A stretch of 64,000 bases of DNA, taken from assembly GCF_007004645.1 (NCBI RefSeq), contig NZ_ML660019.1, positions 330,437 through 394,436 on the forward strand, given 5' to 3'. The notes below the pieces were generated by a model. That model did no database searches. It was not told the DNA's origin and saw only the letters and a program-made list of their open reading frames with translations. Shown in pieces: positions 9,129-17,768 of this stretch. Both the position numbers and the translations under genes were made by a program. The number at the start of each line of letters is the position of its first letter. Position 1 is the first letter of the stretch. Source of the DNA: Aliiroseovarius halocynthiae (GTDB taxonomy: Bacteria > Pseudomonadota > Alphaproteobacteria > Rhodobacterales > Rhodobacteraceae).

Positions 9129-10420
9129 AGCGGATTTTAGTGTTGGGTGCCTATGGCCTGATCGGGGCCGAGGTCACGCGCCATCTGCTGGCGGAAGGCT
9201 ATGAGGTAACTTGTCTGGGGCGCTCACGCCGGGCCGCGCTGAGGGCTTTCCCAGATGTGCCTTGGGTCATTCGGGATCTGGCCGAGATGTGTGCCAAACA
9301 AGATTGGTATGACGTTCTTGCGGATACAGATGCCGTCGTGAATTGTGCTGGCGCGCTTCAGGACGGCCCACGCGACCATCTGCAGGCCATTCATGTCGAC
9401 GCAATTTCCGCATTGGCGAGGGCTGCCGCCGAGCGGAATATTCAGGTCGTCCAGATTTCGGCCGCAGGTGTGTCCGACGCGGCATCGACCGCCTTCTTCC
9501 GCACCAAGGCCGCGGGCGATCAGGTCCTGTTGAGAAGCGGGGCTCCTGTAGTTATTTTGCGCCCCGGCTTGGTTTTGGCCCCGCAATCCTATGGAGGAAC
9601 GGAACTTATCCGACAGTTGGCGGCCTTTCCGCTTGTGCAGCCTTTGGCCCTTAGGGACGCGCCTATTCAAACCGTCTCGGTTAAAGATGTGGCGCATGGT
9701 GTCCTGCACGCATTGGAAGGGCGGTTGCCCGATCGATCCGTTCTGGATCTGGTCGAACCTCAAACTCATAGTCTGGCCAATTTGGTTGCCGCCCATCGGC
9801 GTTGGCTGGGGGTAGCTCCAGCGCGCTTTACGATCTCCGCGCCCAGATGGGCGCTGGGTGGCATCGGAAAACTGGCGGATGCGCTTGGTCATCTTGGATG
9901 GCGCTCCCCGCTCAGAACGACGGGGATCAACGTTCTGAAGGATGGGGTGCGCGGTGACCCGGGGCCTTATCGTGCTTTGGTCGGCGATGTCACACCTCTG
10001 CAAGAAACGCTCTCCGGTTTTGAAAGCAGTGGCGCGCATCTGTTGAAGGCGCGGCTGTCGTGGTTTGTGCCTATGGGAATCGCGGTCCTATCGCTGTTCT
10101 GGCTGCTGTCTGGGCTGATCGGGATCGTTTCGGTTGGTGCCGCAGCCGAGGTTTTGACGCGCGTGGGTTGGCCGGGCTGGATGGCAACAACCGCAGTTCT
10201 GTTTTGGGCGATCGTAGATTTAGTGCTGGGCGTTTCGATCCTGTATCGGCCATGGGTGCAAAAAGCCCTGCTTGGGATGTTCTTGACCTGCGGTGTCTAT
10301 CTGATTTCGGCCAGCGTGGTAACACCCGGCTTATGGTTGGATCCTTTGGGGCCACTGGTCAAAATTCTGCCAATCATGTTGGTGATTGCATTGATGTCAC
10401 CACTTTTGGAGGACCGCTGA
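9125..10420 (+). CDS. NAD(P)-binding epimerase/SDR domain fused to DoxX-like membrane domain
   Basis: A 431-residue fusion. Residues 1-290 form an atypical (NmrA/epimerase-like) Rossmann domain with GAYGLIG at 8-14. Residues 300-431 contain four hydrophobic helices of the DoxX-like type (starting SWFVPMGIAVLSLFWLLSG). Such fusions occur in proteobacteria and may act on a lipid-soluble or membrane-bound substrate; none is established here. The ATG overlaps the ycjF-like stop (ATGA), and the stop overlaps the next ATG by one base, placing it mid-operon. Confidence 0.8.
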   Translation: MKRILVLGAYGLIGAEVTRHLLAEGYEVTCLGRSRRAALRAFPDVPWVIRDLAEMCAKQDWYDVLADTDAVVNCAGALQDGPRDHLQAIHVDAISALARAAAERNIQVVQISAAGVSDAASTAFFRTKAAGDQVLLRSGAPVVILRPGLVLAPQSYGGTELIRQLAAFPLVQPLALRDAPIQTVSVKDVAHGVLHALEGRLPDRSVLDLVEPQTHSLANLVAAHRRWLGVAPARFTISAPRWALGGIGKLADALGHLGWRSPLRTTGINVLKDGVRGDPGPYRALVGDVTPLQETLSGFESSGAHLLKARLSWFVPMGIAVLSLFWLLSGLIGIVSVGAAAEVLTRVGWPGWMATTAVLFWAIVDLVLGVSILYRPWVQKALLGMFLTCGVYLISASVVTPGLWLDPLGPLVKILPIMLVIALMSPLLEDR

Positions 10421-10893
10421 TGGACTGGGATCTTCTGCTTCGGCTTGCCCATATCATGGGCGCCGTGGTCCTTATGGGAACCGGCGCAGGGATCGCATTT
10501 TTCATGGTCATCGTACAACGCAGCCGTGATCCGAAATTGATCGCGCATGTGGCGGGGATTGTCGTGTTGGCAGATACGCTGTTCACGGCGACGGCGGCGA
10601 TCGCCCAGCCGATTACGGGAGCGCTTCTGGCATGGTCACTTGGTTGGAGCCTGTGGGAGAGTTGGATCGTCGTGGCAATCGGGCTGTATTTGTTCGTCGG
10701 AATCTTCTGGCTGCCGGTCGTCTGGATTCAGATCCGATTGCGGGATCTTGCGCAGCAAGCTGCTGATCAGGGCGAGCCGCTGCCCGAGGCTTACCATCGG
10801 CTCTATCGCATCTGGTTTGCCTTCGGCTGGCCTGCTTTTGCTGCGATGATCGCGATCTTTTGGGTGATGCTGGCTCGCCCCAATTTCTGGTAG
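10420..10893 (+). CDS. DUF2269 family integral membrane protein
   Basis: A 157-residue protein with four hydrophobic helices (about 5-30, 45-70, 78-105 and 130-155). The N-terminal LLLRLAHIMGAVVLMGTGAG, with a His within the first helix, is typical of DUF2269. Function is unknown. The start overlaps the stop of the SDR/DoxX fusion by one base (TGATG), so the two membrane proteins are probably made together; they may form a small redox or haem-associated membrane unit, which is only inference. It ends 2 bases from the convergent truncated haemoglobin gene. Confidence 0.75.
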   Translation: MDWDLLLRLAHIMGAVVLMGTGAGIAFFMVIVQRSRDPKLIAHVAGIVVLADTLFTATAAIAQPITGALLAWSLGWSLWESWIVVAIGLYLFVGIFWLPVVWIQIRLRDLAQQAADQGEPLPEAYHRLYRIWFAFGWPAFAAMIAIFWVMLARPNFW

Positions 10894-10895
10894 CC

Positions 10896-11324
10896 TTACC
10901 CCAAGCTTGGCACAGCACTCGCGGGTCGCGTCATATCCTCGACCCCCATGCGCAGGCCGCGTCCGATCCGGTGTACCAGAGCGATCCAAGCTTTGGACGT
11001 ATCGGGGGGCAGGGCGTCGGTCGCGACCTCTTCAAACAGGGCAATCCACGGATCAAAGTGTTCGGGGCGCACGTTGCCCGCTTGCATATGCGCACGCATT
11101 GGGTTTCCGTCATAGCCCGGCTCACGCAGGATCGCGCCGCGCCAAAAGCGGGCGATGGTGGCAACATGCACGTCCCATTCCGCGTCGGTTGTCCCAACGT
11201 GTCCGTTGAAAATCGGCCCAAGCTGCGGGTGGATTCGAATACGCGCATAAAACCGTGCCAGCACCGTGTCGATCTGGCCGGGTGTGATGTCGAAAAGTTG
11301 TAGCGGGTTGGGTGTGGGTGACAT
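10896..11324 (-). CDS. group III truncated haemoglobin
   Basis: A 142-residue globin. The B-helix pattern LARFYARIRIHPQLGPIFN and the later FWRGAILREPGYDGNPMRAH segment fit group III truncated haemoglobins; the H of MRAH is the likely proximal haem ligand. A GAAAGAGG sequence precedes the ATG at 11324, so I reject the upstream in-frame extension to 11390. These proteins bind oxygen or nitric oxide, and their physiological partner is usually unclear. It is divergent from the ileS leader region and convergent with the DUF2269 gene. Confidence 0.8.
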   Translation of the reverse strand: MSPTPNPLQLFDITPGQIDTVLARFYARIRIHPQLGPIFNGHVGTTDAEWDVHVATIARFWRGAILREPGYDGNPMRAHMQAGNVRPEHFDPWIALFEEVATDALPPDTSKAWIALVHRIGRGLRMGVEDMTRPASAVPSLG

Positions 11325-11419
11325 GGAAACCTCTTTCCCGAGTAAATTAGTCGGTGCGACCTGCGCAGCCAAGCCCACAAAGATGGACAAATCAACGCAG
11401 CCCGCCCAGCCTTCATGGC

Positions 11420-11448
11420 TTTACGGCACGCCTCCACGCGCCTATAAC
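11420..11448 (+). promoter_or_regulatory. sigma-70-type promoter upstream of ileS leader
   Basis: TTTACG at 11420-11425 and TATAAC at 11443-11448 are separated by exactly 17 bases, a good match to the housekeeping promoter. The predicted start site falls at about 11455, the A of the leader ATG, giving a leaderless transcript. Confidence 0.6.
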
Positions 11449-11454
11449 GCGCCC

Positions 11455-11505
11455 ATGATGCACGCCAAAGCGATCATTATTCGAATTATATGCCCGGCGC
11501 TCTGA
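11455..11505 (+). CDS. candidate isoleucine-rich leader peptide of ileS
   Basis: A 16-codon ORF, MMHAKAIIIRIICPAL, ending in TGA. Five of the 16 codons are Ile (ATC, ATT, ATT, ATT, ATA), including the rarer ATA. It lies 88 bases before the ileS ATG. A second ATG follows immediately at 11458. No Shine-Dalgarno precedes it, but the promoter places the mRNA 5' end at this ATG, and a leaderless leader peptide is known for the trpE attenuator of Sinorhizobium. Slow decoding at the Ile run when charged tRNA-Ile is scarce would position a ribosome over the hairpins at 11493-11548. The layout is seen; the regulation is inferred. Confidence 0.6.
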   Translation: MMHAKAIIIRIICPAL

Positions 11506-11548
11506 TCCAGACGAGCCGCCGGGACAAGGCGCATGAACCTACGCGCCG
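11493..11548 (+). promoter_or_regulatory. competing hairpins of the putative ileS attenuator
   Basis: A perfect 7-bp stem (CCCGGCG 11493-11499 with CGCCGGG 11517-11523) begins inside the last codons of the leader. A second stem (GGCGC 11528-11532 with GCGCC 11543-11547) follows. The left strand of the first can instead pair with the right strand of the second (CGGCGC 11495-11500 with GCGCCG 11543-11548). No T-run follows, so control might be by Rho or by translation rather than by an intrinsic terminator. Confidence 0.5.
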
Positions 11549-11593
11549 CCCCCTCTTCGACATTGACGACTTATCCTGAAAAGGACCGGACAC

Positions 11594-14500
11594 ATGTGTG
11601 CCGACACACCCGAATACAAAGATACGCTGACCCTTCCCGTAACCGATTTTCCGATGCGCGCGGGCCTTCCCAAGCGCGAACCTGAATGGCTGGCCCGGTG
11701 GGAGAAGATTGGCGTTTATGATCGCCTGCGCGAGAACGCTGGCGACCGCGTACCCTTCATCCTGCACGATGGCCCCCCGTACGCAAACGGCCACCTGCAT
11801 ATCGGCCACGCGCTGAACAAGACGATCAAGGATATGATCGTGCGTTCGCACCAGATGATGGGCCATGACGCGCGTTACGTTCCCGGGTGGGATTGCCACG
11901 GTCTGCCCATCGAATGGAAGATCGAGGAACAGTATCGCAAGAAGGGCAAGAACAAGGATGACGTGGATGTTGTCGACTTCCGTCAGGAATGCCGCAAATT
12001 CGCCGAGGGTTGGATCGACATCCAGCGAGACGAGTTCAAACGTCTGGGGATCACCGGCAAATGGGACAATCCCTATCTGACGATGGATTTCCACGCCGAA
12101 CGCGTGATCGCTGAAGAATTCATGAAGTTTCTGATGAACGGCACGCTGTATCAGGGCTCGAAACCTGTGATGTGGTCTCCGGTCGAAAAGACCGCGCTGG
12201 CCGAAGCCGAGATCGAGTATCACGACCACAAGTCGCATACGATCTGGGTGAAGTTCAAGGTTAAGAGTGATGGTAAATCGGAGACTGATATTGACGCAGA
12301 AATCGAGGAGCGGCGCTCTTCGCTTCTGAAGCAAGGAGAAGGTTACTCGGAGTTGGATGAAGCGCGAGATCGCGAGGATCTGAACCTTGAGTGGGCAGAT
12401 GTAATCATTTGGACAACCACTCCTTGGACAATTCCCTCGAACAAAGCGGTAGCGTTCAACCCGTCAATTTCCTACGGCCTTTACGAAATTACCGACACTC
12501 CGGACGAGTGTTGGGCTAGCAAAGGTGATCGCTACCTGCTGGCCGACAATCTAGCGGAATCGGTACTGTCAGCGGCGCGGCTGGAAAACTCGATGTACAA
12601 GCGGCGGCGAGGTGTGGACGCATCTGAGTTGTCCGGAATTGTGTGTGAACACCCATTTGCATTGGAAGACGGCGCAGATGGCTTCTGGGATTATGAGGTT
12701 CCGATGATCGACGGCGATCACGTGACTGACGACGCGGGTACGGGTTTCGTGCACACCGCGCCCAGCCACGGTGCTGACGACTATGAAGCGTTCGTCGCCC
12801 GCAATTGGATCGACCGCATGACCCACAATGTGGGCGAGGAATCGGAATTCCTGCCCCACGTGCCCTTCTTCGCGGGGCTTCAGGTCTTTGATCGCAAGGG
12901 CAAGGAAGGCAAAGCCAACAACGCCGTGATTGCCAAACTGGTCGAAGCCGGCGGCATCATCGCGCGTGGCCGTGTAACACACTCCTACCCGCACTCGTGG
13001 CGGTCAAAAGCGCCGATCGTGTTCCGCAACACGCCGCAGTGGTTTGCATCGGTCGACAAAGAAGTTGGCGACGGGCAGGACGAGATGGGCAAGACCATCC
13101 GTGAACGGGCGCTCAACTCGATCGACCAACTGGTGAAATGGTGGCCGCAGACCGGTCGCAACCGTCTGTATTCGATGATCGAGGCACGCCCGGATTGGGT
13201 TCTGTCGCGTCAACGGGCTTGGGGTGTACCGCTGACCTGTTTTGTGAAGAAAGGTCTGCTGCCAACCGACGAAGGCTTCCTTCTGCGCGACCCCGCCGTG
13301 AATGCTCGCATCGCCGAAGCGTTCGAGGCCGAAGGCGCGGATGCGTGGTATGCCGAGGGCGCGAAAGAGCGTTTCTTGGGCAACGATCACAACGCTGATG
13401 AGTGGGAGCAGGTCTTCGACGTGCTCGACGTGTGGTTCGACTCTGGCTCGACCCACTCGTTCGTGCTGCGCGACCGTGAAGATGGCACGCCGGACGGCAT
13501 TGCGGATGTCTATATGGAAGGCACCGACCAGCACCGCGGTTGGTTCCACTCGTCGCTGTTGCAGGCCTGTGGCACCAAGGGTCGTGCGCCTTATAAGAAC
13601 GTTGTGACACACGGTTTCACGCTGGATGAGAAGGGCATGAAGATGTCCAAGTCGCTGGGCAACACCATCGTGCCCGAGGCTGTTGTGAAGCAGTATGGCG
13701 CGGATATTCTGCGTCTGTGGGTGGCCCAGACGGATTACACGGTCGACCAACGGATCGGGCCGGAGATCCTGAAGGGTGTTGCCGACAGCTATCGCCGTCT
13801 GCGCAACACGATGCGCTTCATGCTGGGCAACCTGAATGGGTTCTCGGAAGACGAGCGTGTGGACGTCGCAGACATGCCGGAACTTGAGCGTTGGGTGCTG
13901 CACCGCCTTGCAGAACTCGACCACGTCGTGCGTGACGGCTATCGCAAGTTCGATTTCCAGGGTGTGTTCTCGGCCGTGTTCAACTTTGCGACCGTCGACC
14001 TGTCGAGCTTCTATTTCGACATTCGTAAGGACGCGCTGTACTGCGACGGGGAAGACAGCCTGAACCGCCGCGCCGCGCGCACGGTGCTGGACATCCTGTT
14101 CCACCGCCTGACCACATGGCTGGCACCGGTTCTGGTCTTCACCATGGAAGATGTGTGGCTAGAGCGGTTTCCGGGCGACGAAAGCTCGGTCCATTTGGTG
14201 GACTTCCCGGACACGCCTGCCGATTGGCTGGACGAGCCGCTGGCTGCGAAATGGGCGGGCATCCGTCAGGTTCGCCGTGTCGTCACCGCCGCGCTGGAAA
14301 TCCAACGTCGCGACAAGGTGATCGGGGCGTCTTTGGAAGCCGCGCCTGTTGTGCATGTGCGGGACGAAGACGTGCTTACGTCGCTCAAATCGGTGAACTT
14401 CGCGGATGTGTCGATCACAAGCCAAGTACAGCTAACCAGCGATCCGCTGCCGTCTGAGGCCTTCCGCGTGCCGGAAGTCGAAGGCGTGGGCGTGGTCTTC

Positions 14501-14608
14501 GAAAAAGCCTCGGGCGAGAAATGCCAACGCTGCTGGAAAATCCTGCCGGATGTGGGCAGCCACAATCACACAGGTGTTTGTGGCCGGTGTGATGAAGCAC
14601 TGTCCTAA
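11594..14608 (+). CDS. ileS: isoleucyl-tRNA synthetase
   Basis: A 1004-residue class I synthetase charging tRNA-Ile. Motifs in order are HIGH (69-72), the editing-domain start WTTTPWT (273-279), KMSKS (683-687), and a C-terminal zinc ribbon with two CxxC pairs (CQRC and CGRC). AAAAGGA precedes the ATG. Residues about 225-266, just ahead of the editing domain, form a charged, probably helical insertion. The codon use from about 12260 to 12700 is visibly AT-richer than on either side (many ACA, GGA, CCT and TCA codons), as if the editing domain had been exchanged by recombination. Probably controlled by the Ile-rich leader at 11455. Confidence 0.95.
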   Translation: MCADTPEYKDTLTLPVTDFPMRAGLPKREPEWLARWEKIGVYDRLRENAGDRVPFILHDGPPYANGHLHIGHALNKTIKDMIVRSHQMMGHDARYVPGWDCHGLPIEWKIEEQYRKKGKNKDDVDVVDFRQECRKFAEGWIDIQRDEFKRLGITGKWDNPYLTMDFHAERVIAEEFMKFLMNGTLYQGSKPVMWSPVEKTALAEAEIEYHDHKSHTIWVKFKVKSDGKSETDIDAEIEERRSSLLKQGEGYSELDEARDREDLNLEWADVIIWTTTPWTIPSNKAVAFNPSISYGLYEITDTPDECWASKGDRYLLADNLAESVLSAARLENSMYKRRRGVDASELSGIVCEHPFALEDGADGFWDYEVPMIDGDHVTDDAGTGFVHTAPSHGADDYEAFVARNWIDRMTHNVGEESEFLPHVPFFAGLQVFDRKGKEGKANNAVIAKLVEAGGIIARGRVTHSYPHSWRSKAPIVFRNTPQWFASVDKEVGDGQDEMGKTIRERALNSIDQLVKWWPQTGRNRLYSMIEARPDWVLSRQRAWGVPLTCFVKKGLLPTDEGFLLRDPAVNARIAEAFEAEGADAWYAEGAKERFLGNDHNADEWEQVFDVLDVWFDSGSTHSFVLRDREDGTPDGIADVYMEGTDQHRGWFHSSLLQACGTKGRAPYKNVVTHGFTLDEKGMKMSKSLGNTIVPEAVVKQYGADILRLWVAQTDYTVDQRIGPEILKGVADSYRRLRNTMRFMLGNLNGFSEDERVDVADMPELERWVLHRLAELDHVVRDGYRKFDFQGVFSAVFNFATVDLSSFYFDIRKDALYCDGEDSLNRRAARTVLDILFHRLTTWLAPVLVFTMEDVWLERFPGDESSVHLVDFPDTPADWLDEPLAAKWAGIRQVRRVVTAALEIQRRDKVIGASLEAAPVVHVRDEDVLTSLKSVNFADVSITSQVQLTSDPLPSEAFRVPEVEGVGVVFEKASGEKCQRCWKILPDVGSHNHTGVCGRCDEALS

Positions 14609-14633
14609 CCGGAACGAAACCGCATGAAACGGA

Positions 14634-14666
14634 GCGCCCCAGCCATTGTGCCGGGGCGTTTTCTTT
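14634..14666 (+). terminator. intrinsic terminator after ileS
   Basis: CGCCCC (14635-14640) pairs with GGGGCG (14653-14658) across a 12-base loop, followed by TTTTCTTTT. It lies 25 bases after the ileS stop and ends just before the ogt start. Confidence 0.8.
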
Positions 14667-14680
14667 TGCACCATGTGGTC

Positions 14681-15139
14681 ATGAATATTGCGGTGGTGGA
14701 TAGCTCGGTCGGGCGTTTGAGCGTTGCGGAAGAAGGCGGCAAGATCACGCGCCTTCTTTGGGACGTGGACCCTGTAGGGGAGCCGACCCCGGTACTGGTT
14801 GAAGCCCAAGCCCAACTGCGCGCATATTTCGAGGGCAAATTGACAAAGTTTGATCTGCCGACAATGGTCGGGGGAAGCGATTTTCAGCGTGCAGTTTGTG
14901 ACGCCATGTCCGACATTCCCTTCGGCGAAACCCTGACCTATGGCGAGATTGCTAAGTTGACAGGTAACTCTGCCCAAGCAGTGGGGAACGCTTGTGGGGC
15001 GAACCCGATCCCGATCATCATCCCCTGTCACCGGGTGATGGGGGCCGGTGGCAAGTTGGTTGGATTCTCAGGTGCTGGCGGGGTCGAGACGAAAGTTCAG
15101 CTTCTACGTCTTGAAGGTGCCGCCGGGTTGCTTATCTGA
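14681..15139 (+). CDS. ogt: methylated-DNA-[protein]-cysteine S-methyltransferase
   Basis: A 152-residue suicide repair protein that moves methyl groups from O6-alkylguanine to its own cysteine. The active site is PCHRV (115-119, acceptor C116). The helix-turn-helix segment (about 68-110, with GETLTYGEIAKLTGNSAQAVG) binds DNA. The frame is open from 14624, but that would place the start within the ileS terminator, so ATG 14681 (or GTG 14675) is preferred. There is no Ada-type N-terminal domain, so this is the Ogt form. Confidence 0.92.
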   Translation: MNIAVVDSSVGRLSVAEEGGKITRLLWDVDPVGEPTPVLVEAQAQLRAYFEGKLTKFDLPTMVGGSDFQRAVCDAMSDIPFGETLTYGEIAKLTGNSAQAVGNACGANPIPIIIPCHRVMGAGGKLVGFSGAGGVETKVQLLRLEGAAGLLI

Positions 15140-15205
15140 TGACTTTGATTCACGCGCAACGGTAAGCGCGATTCAACAAAAAACGTGACCTATCAGGGGG
15201 ACAGA

Positions 15206-16132
15206 ATGACGACAATTCTGAGCGTCAGTGGTGTGACCAAGACCTATGAGGGTGGACACCAAGCACTGAAAGGTGTGAACTTAGACATCGACGAAGGCGA
15301 GATCCTGGCCCTGTTGGGTCCGAATGGCGCCGGTAAAACAACTTTGATTTCAATCATCTGCGGGATTGCCACGGCGACGTCCGGCACAATCACCGTGGCC
15401 GGGTTTGATCACGCACGCGACTATCGCGCAGCGCGCAACTTGATCGGTCTGGTGCCGCAGGAAATCAATCTGGAACCGTTTGAGACCGTGATGAACTCGG
15501 TCCGATTTTCGCGCGGGCTGTTTGGCAAGCCGCGTGACGATGCGCGGATCGAAGAGATCCTGAAGCTTCTCAGCCTACACGACAAGAAGGATGACCGGAT
15601 CATGACGCTGTCGGGCGGTATGAAGCGGCGTGTGCTGATTGCCAAAGCGCTGTGCCACGACCCGAAGATCCTGTTTCTGGACGAACCCACTGCAGGTGTC
15701 GATGTCGAACTTCGCAAGGATATGTGGGAGATCGTCGCTCAGCTGAAGAAGACGGGCGTAACCGTCATTCTGACCACCCACTATATCGAAGAAGCCGAGG
15801 CTATGGCCGATCGGATCGGTGTGATCTCGAATGGTGAAATCCTGCTGGTTGAAGAAAAGGACGCGCTGATCAAGCGGCTTGGACAGAAAGAGCTGCTGAT
15901 CGAGTTGGACACGCCGGTTGATACCGTACCCGAGGCACTGTCGGGCTATCCGCTGACCGTCTCGGATGCGGGCGGGTTGATCTATTCCTATGACGCGCAG
16001 GCGGGCAGTACCGGGATTACCGGACTGTTGTCGGATCTTCGTGAGGCTGGGCTGCATTTGGCGGATCTGTCGACGCGCCAAAGCTCGCTTGAAGATATTT
16101 TTGTCGATCTCGTGAAGGAGGATGCGGCATGA
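15206..16132 (+). CDS. ABC transporter ATP-binding protein (ABC-2 exporter type)
   Basis: A 308-residue ATPase. Walker A is GPNGAGKTT (38-46), the signature is LSGGMKRRV, and Walker [11 protein letters not shown] is followed by an H-loop (TTHY). The C-terminal 80 residues are an accessory domain. AGGGGG lies 5 bases ahead of ATG 15206. The ATGA overlap with the permease gene makes the pair a complete ABC-2 type exporter. Cargo is unknown; this subfamily exports lipids, polysaccharides or drugs. An inverted repeat of GCGC arms (15153-15170) precedes the gene. Confidence 0.88.
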   Translation: MTTILSVSGVTKTYEGGHQALKGVNLDIDEGEILALLGPNGAGKTTLISIICGIATATSGTITVAGFDHARDYRAARNLIGLVPQEINLEPFETVMNSVRFSRGLFGKPRDDARIEEILKLLSLHDKKDDRIMTLSGGMKRRVLIAKALCHDPKILFLDEPTAGVDVELRKDMWEIVAQLKKTGVTVILTTHYIEEAEAMADRIGVISNGEILLVEEKDALIKRLGQKELLIELDTPVDTVPEALSGYPLTVSDAGGLIYSYDAQAGSTGITGLLSDLREAGLHLADLSTRQSSLEDIFVDLVKEDAA

Positions 16133-16890
16133 ATTGGAATGCTATCGCAGCCATTTATCGCTTTGAAATGGCGCGTACTTTCCGCACATTGGTGCAGTCG
16201 GTTATCTCGCCCGTTCTGTCCACGTCGCTTTACTTCATCGTCTTCGGTGCGGCCATCGGATCGCGCATCGATCAGGTCGAGGGCGTCAGCTATGGCGCGT
16301 TTATCGTGCCGGGCCTGATCATGCTGACGGTGCTGACGCAAAGCACATCGAATGCATCCTTCGGGATCTATTTCCCTAAATTCATCGGCACAGTGTACGA
16401 ACTGCTCTCGGCCCCGATCTCGTTCTTCGAGATTGTGATCGGCTATGTGGGGGCTGCAGCGACGAAAGCCTTCATGATCGGGATAATCATTCTGATCACG
16501 GCGCATTTCTTCGTGGATCTGACGATCGCGCATCCGGTCTGGATGATGCTTTTCCTGATCCTGACCTGTATCAGCTTCGCGCTTCTTGGCTTTATTATCG
16601 GGATCTGGGCGGGCAACTTTGAGCAATTGCAACTGGTTCCTATGCTGGTGATCACGCCGCTCGTGTTCCTTGGTGGATCGTTCTACTCGATCTCGATGTT
16701 GCCGCCCGTGTGGCAGACGATCACGCTGTTCAACCCGGTTGTCTATCTGATCTCGGGTTTCCGTTGGGCCTTCTTTGGGCAGGCGGATGTGGCGTTGGGC
16801 TGGTCTATCGCAGCGATCATTTTGTTCATGTCAGCCTGCCTGATTACCATCGGCTGGATCTTCCGCAGCGGATACAAGCTGCGTGCTTGA
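16129..16890 (+). CDS. ABC-2 type transporter permease
   Basis: A 253-residue integral membrane protein with six hydrophobic helices. The late [19 protein letters not shown] segment followed by [13 protein letters not shown] is the conserved ABC-2 permease signature. The ATG overlaps the ATPase stop by 4 bases, so the two are translationally coupled. The protein forms the membrane channel as a dimer with the preceding ATPase. Confidence 0.87.
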   Translation: MNWNAIAAIYRFEMARTFRTLVQSVISPVLSTSLYFIVFGAAIGSRIDQVEGVSYGAFIVPGLIMLTVLTQSTSNASFGIYFPKFIGTVYELLSAPISFFEIVIGYVGAAATKAFMIGIIILITAHFFVDLTIAHPVWMMLFLILTCISFALLGFIIGIWAGNFEQLQLVPMLVITPLVFLGGSFYSISMLPPVWQTITLFNPVVYLISGFRWAFFGQADVALGWSIAAIILFMSACLITIGWIFRSGYKLRA

Positions 16891-16961
16891 CGTGCGGGTA
16901 TGCCACATATGGGAAAAAGCGTGATCGGCTCACCCTTGTTAGACGCGGGTGGGCCATCTAA

Positions 16962-17768
16962 ATGTCTGCCATGATCGAACGTCTACCCTTTGTAAAAAAG
17001 CCGCCAACGGTTGCGGTTGTGCGCCTGTCGGGCGTGATTGCCACCGGGACGCGTGGGCAGTTGAATGACGCGGCCATGGCCCCGGCCATCGAGCGCGCCT
17101 TTCGCAAAGGTAAGCCGTCTGCCGTCGCGCTTGTGATCAACTCGCCGGGGGGCAGTCCGGTACAGTCCAGCCTGATTGCGGCCCGCATTCGTCGTTTGGC
17201 GGCGGAAAAAGAAGTCCCTGTTTATGGGTTCGTCGAGGACGTGGCGGCGTCTGGAGGCTATTGGTTGGCCACCGCAGCGGACGAGATCTATGCCGACGAA
17301 AGCTCGATCCTTGGATCCATTGGCGTGATTTCAGCCAGTTTTGGTCTGACCGAGTTGATGGAGAAGATCGGGGTTGAGCGTCGCGTTCATACGGCGGGCA
17401 AATCGAAATCCATGATGGATCCGTTCCAGCCCGAAAAGCCCGCTGACGTGAAGCGCCTGAAAGCGCTGCAGGAAGATATTCACACGGCTTTTAAAACACA
17501 GGTCGAAACCCGCCGCGCAGGCAAACTGCCCGAAGGCGAGGACCTGTTCACCGGAGACATCTGGTTGGGGCATGCGGCCATCGAAAAGGGTCTGGCGGAT
17601 GGGATTGGCCATCTGGTGCCAACGATGAAAGACAAGTTCGGCGACAAGGTGCGGTTCCGTGTCTACGGGCCTAAGCGCGGCGTGCTAAGCCGGTTCGGGA
17701 TGCGCATGATCTCGGACACAATTTCGACCATCGAGGAGCGCGCGGAATACGCCCGTTTTGGTCTGTAA
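16962..17768 (+). CDS. S49 family serine peptidase (SppA/SohB-like)
   Basis: A 268-residue peptidase of the ClpP-like fold that uses a Ser-Lys dyad. The nucleophile is probably S98 in VAASGGYW, and the general-base lysine lies in GKSKSMMDPF (147-149). SPGGSPVQS (61-69) forms the oxyanion-side loop. There is no signal peptide or membrane anchor, so a cytoplasmic or peripheral location is likely. A second ATG at 16971 is equally possible. The next gene begins one base after its stop. Members digest released signal peptides or membrane fragments. Confidence 0.85.
   Translation: MSAMIERLPFVKKPPTVAVVRLSGVIATGTRGQLNDAAMAPAIERAFRKGKPSAVALVINSPGGSPVQSSLIAARIRRLAAEKEVPVYGFVEDVAASGGYWLATAADEIYADESSILGSIGVISASFGLTELMEKIGVERRVHTAGKSKSMMDPFQPEKPADVKRLKALQEDIHTAFKTQVETRRAGKLPEGEDLFTGDIWLGHAAIEKGLADGIGHLVPTMKDKFGDKVRFRVYGPKRGVLSRFGMRMISDTISTIEERAEYARFGL

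Noticed and set aside
10060-10419. Upstream extension of the DUF2269 gene
   Set aside because: Lies within the SDR/DoxX gene; the ATG at 10420 has the usual membrane N-terminus.
13004-14104. 366-codon minus-strand ORF inside ileS
   Set aside because: Antisense shadow of a gene with clear HIGH and KMSKS motifs.
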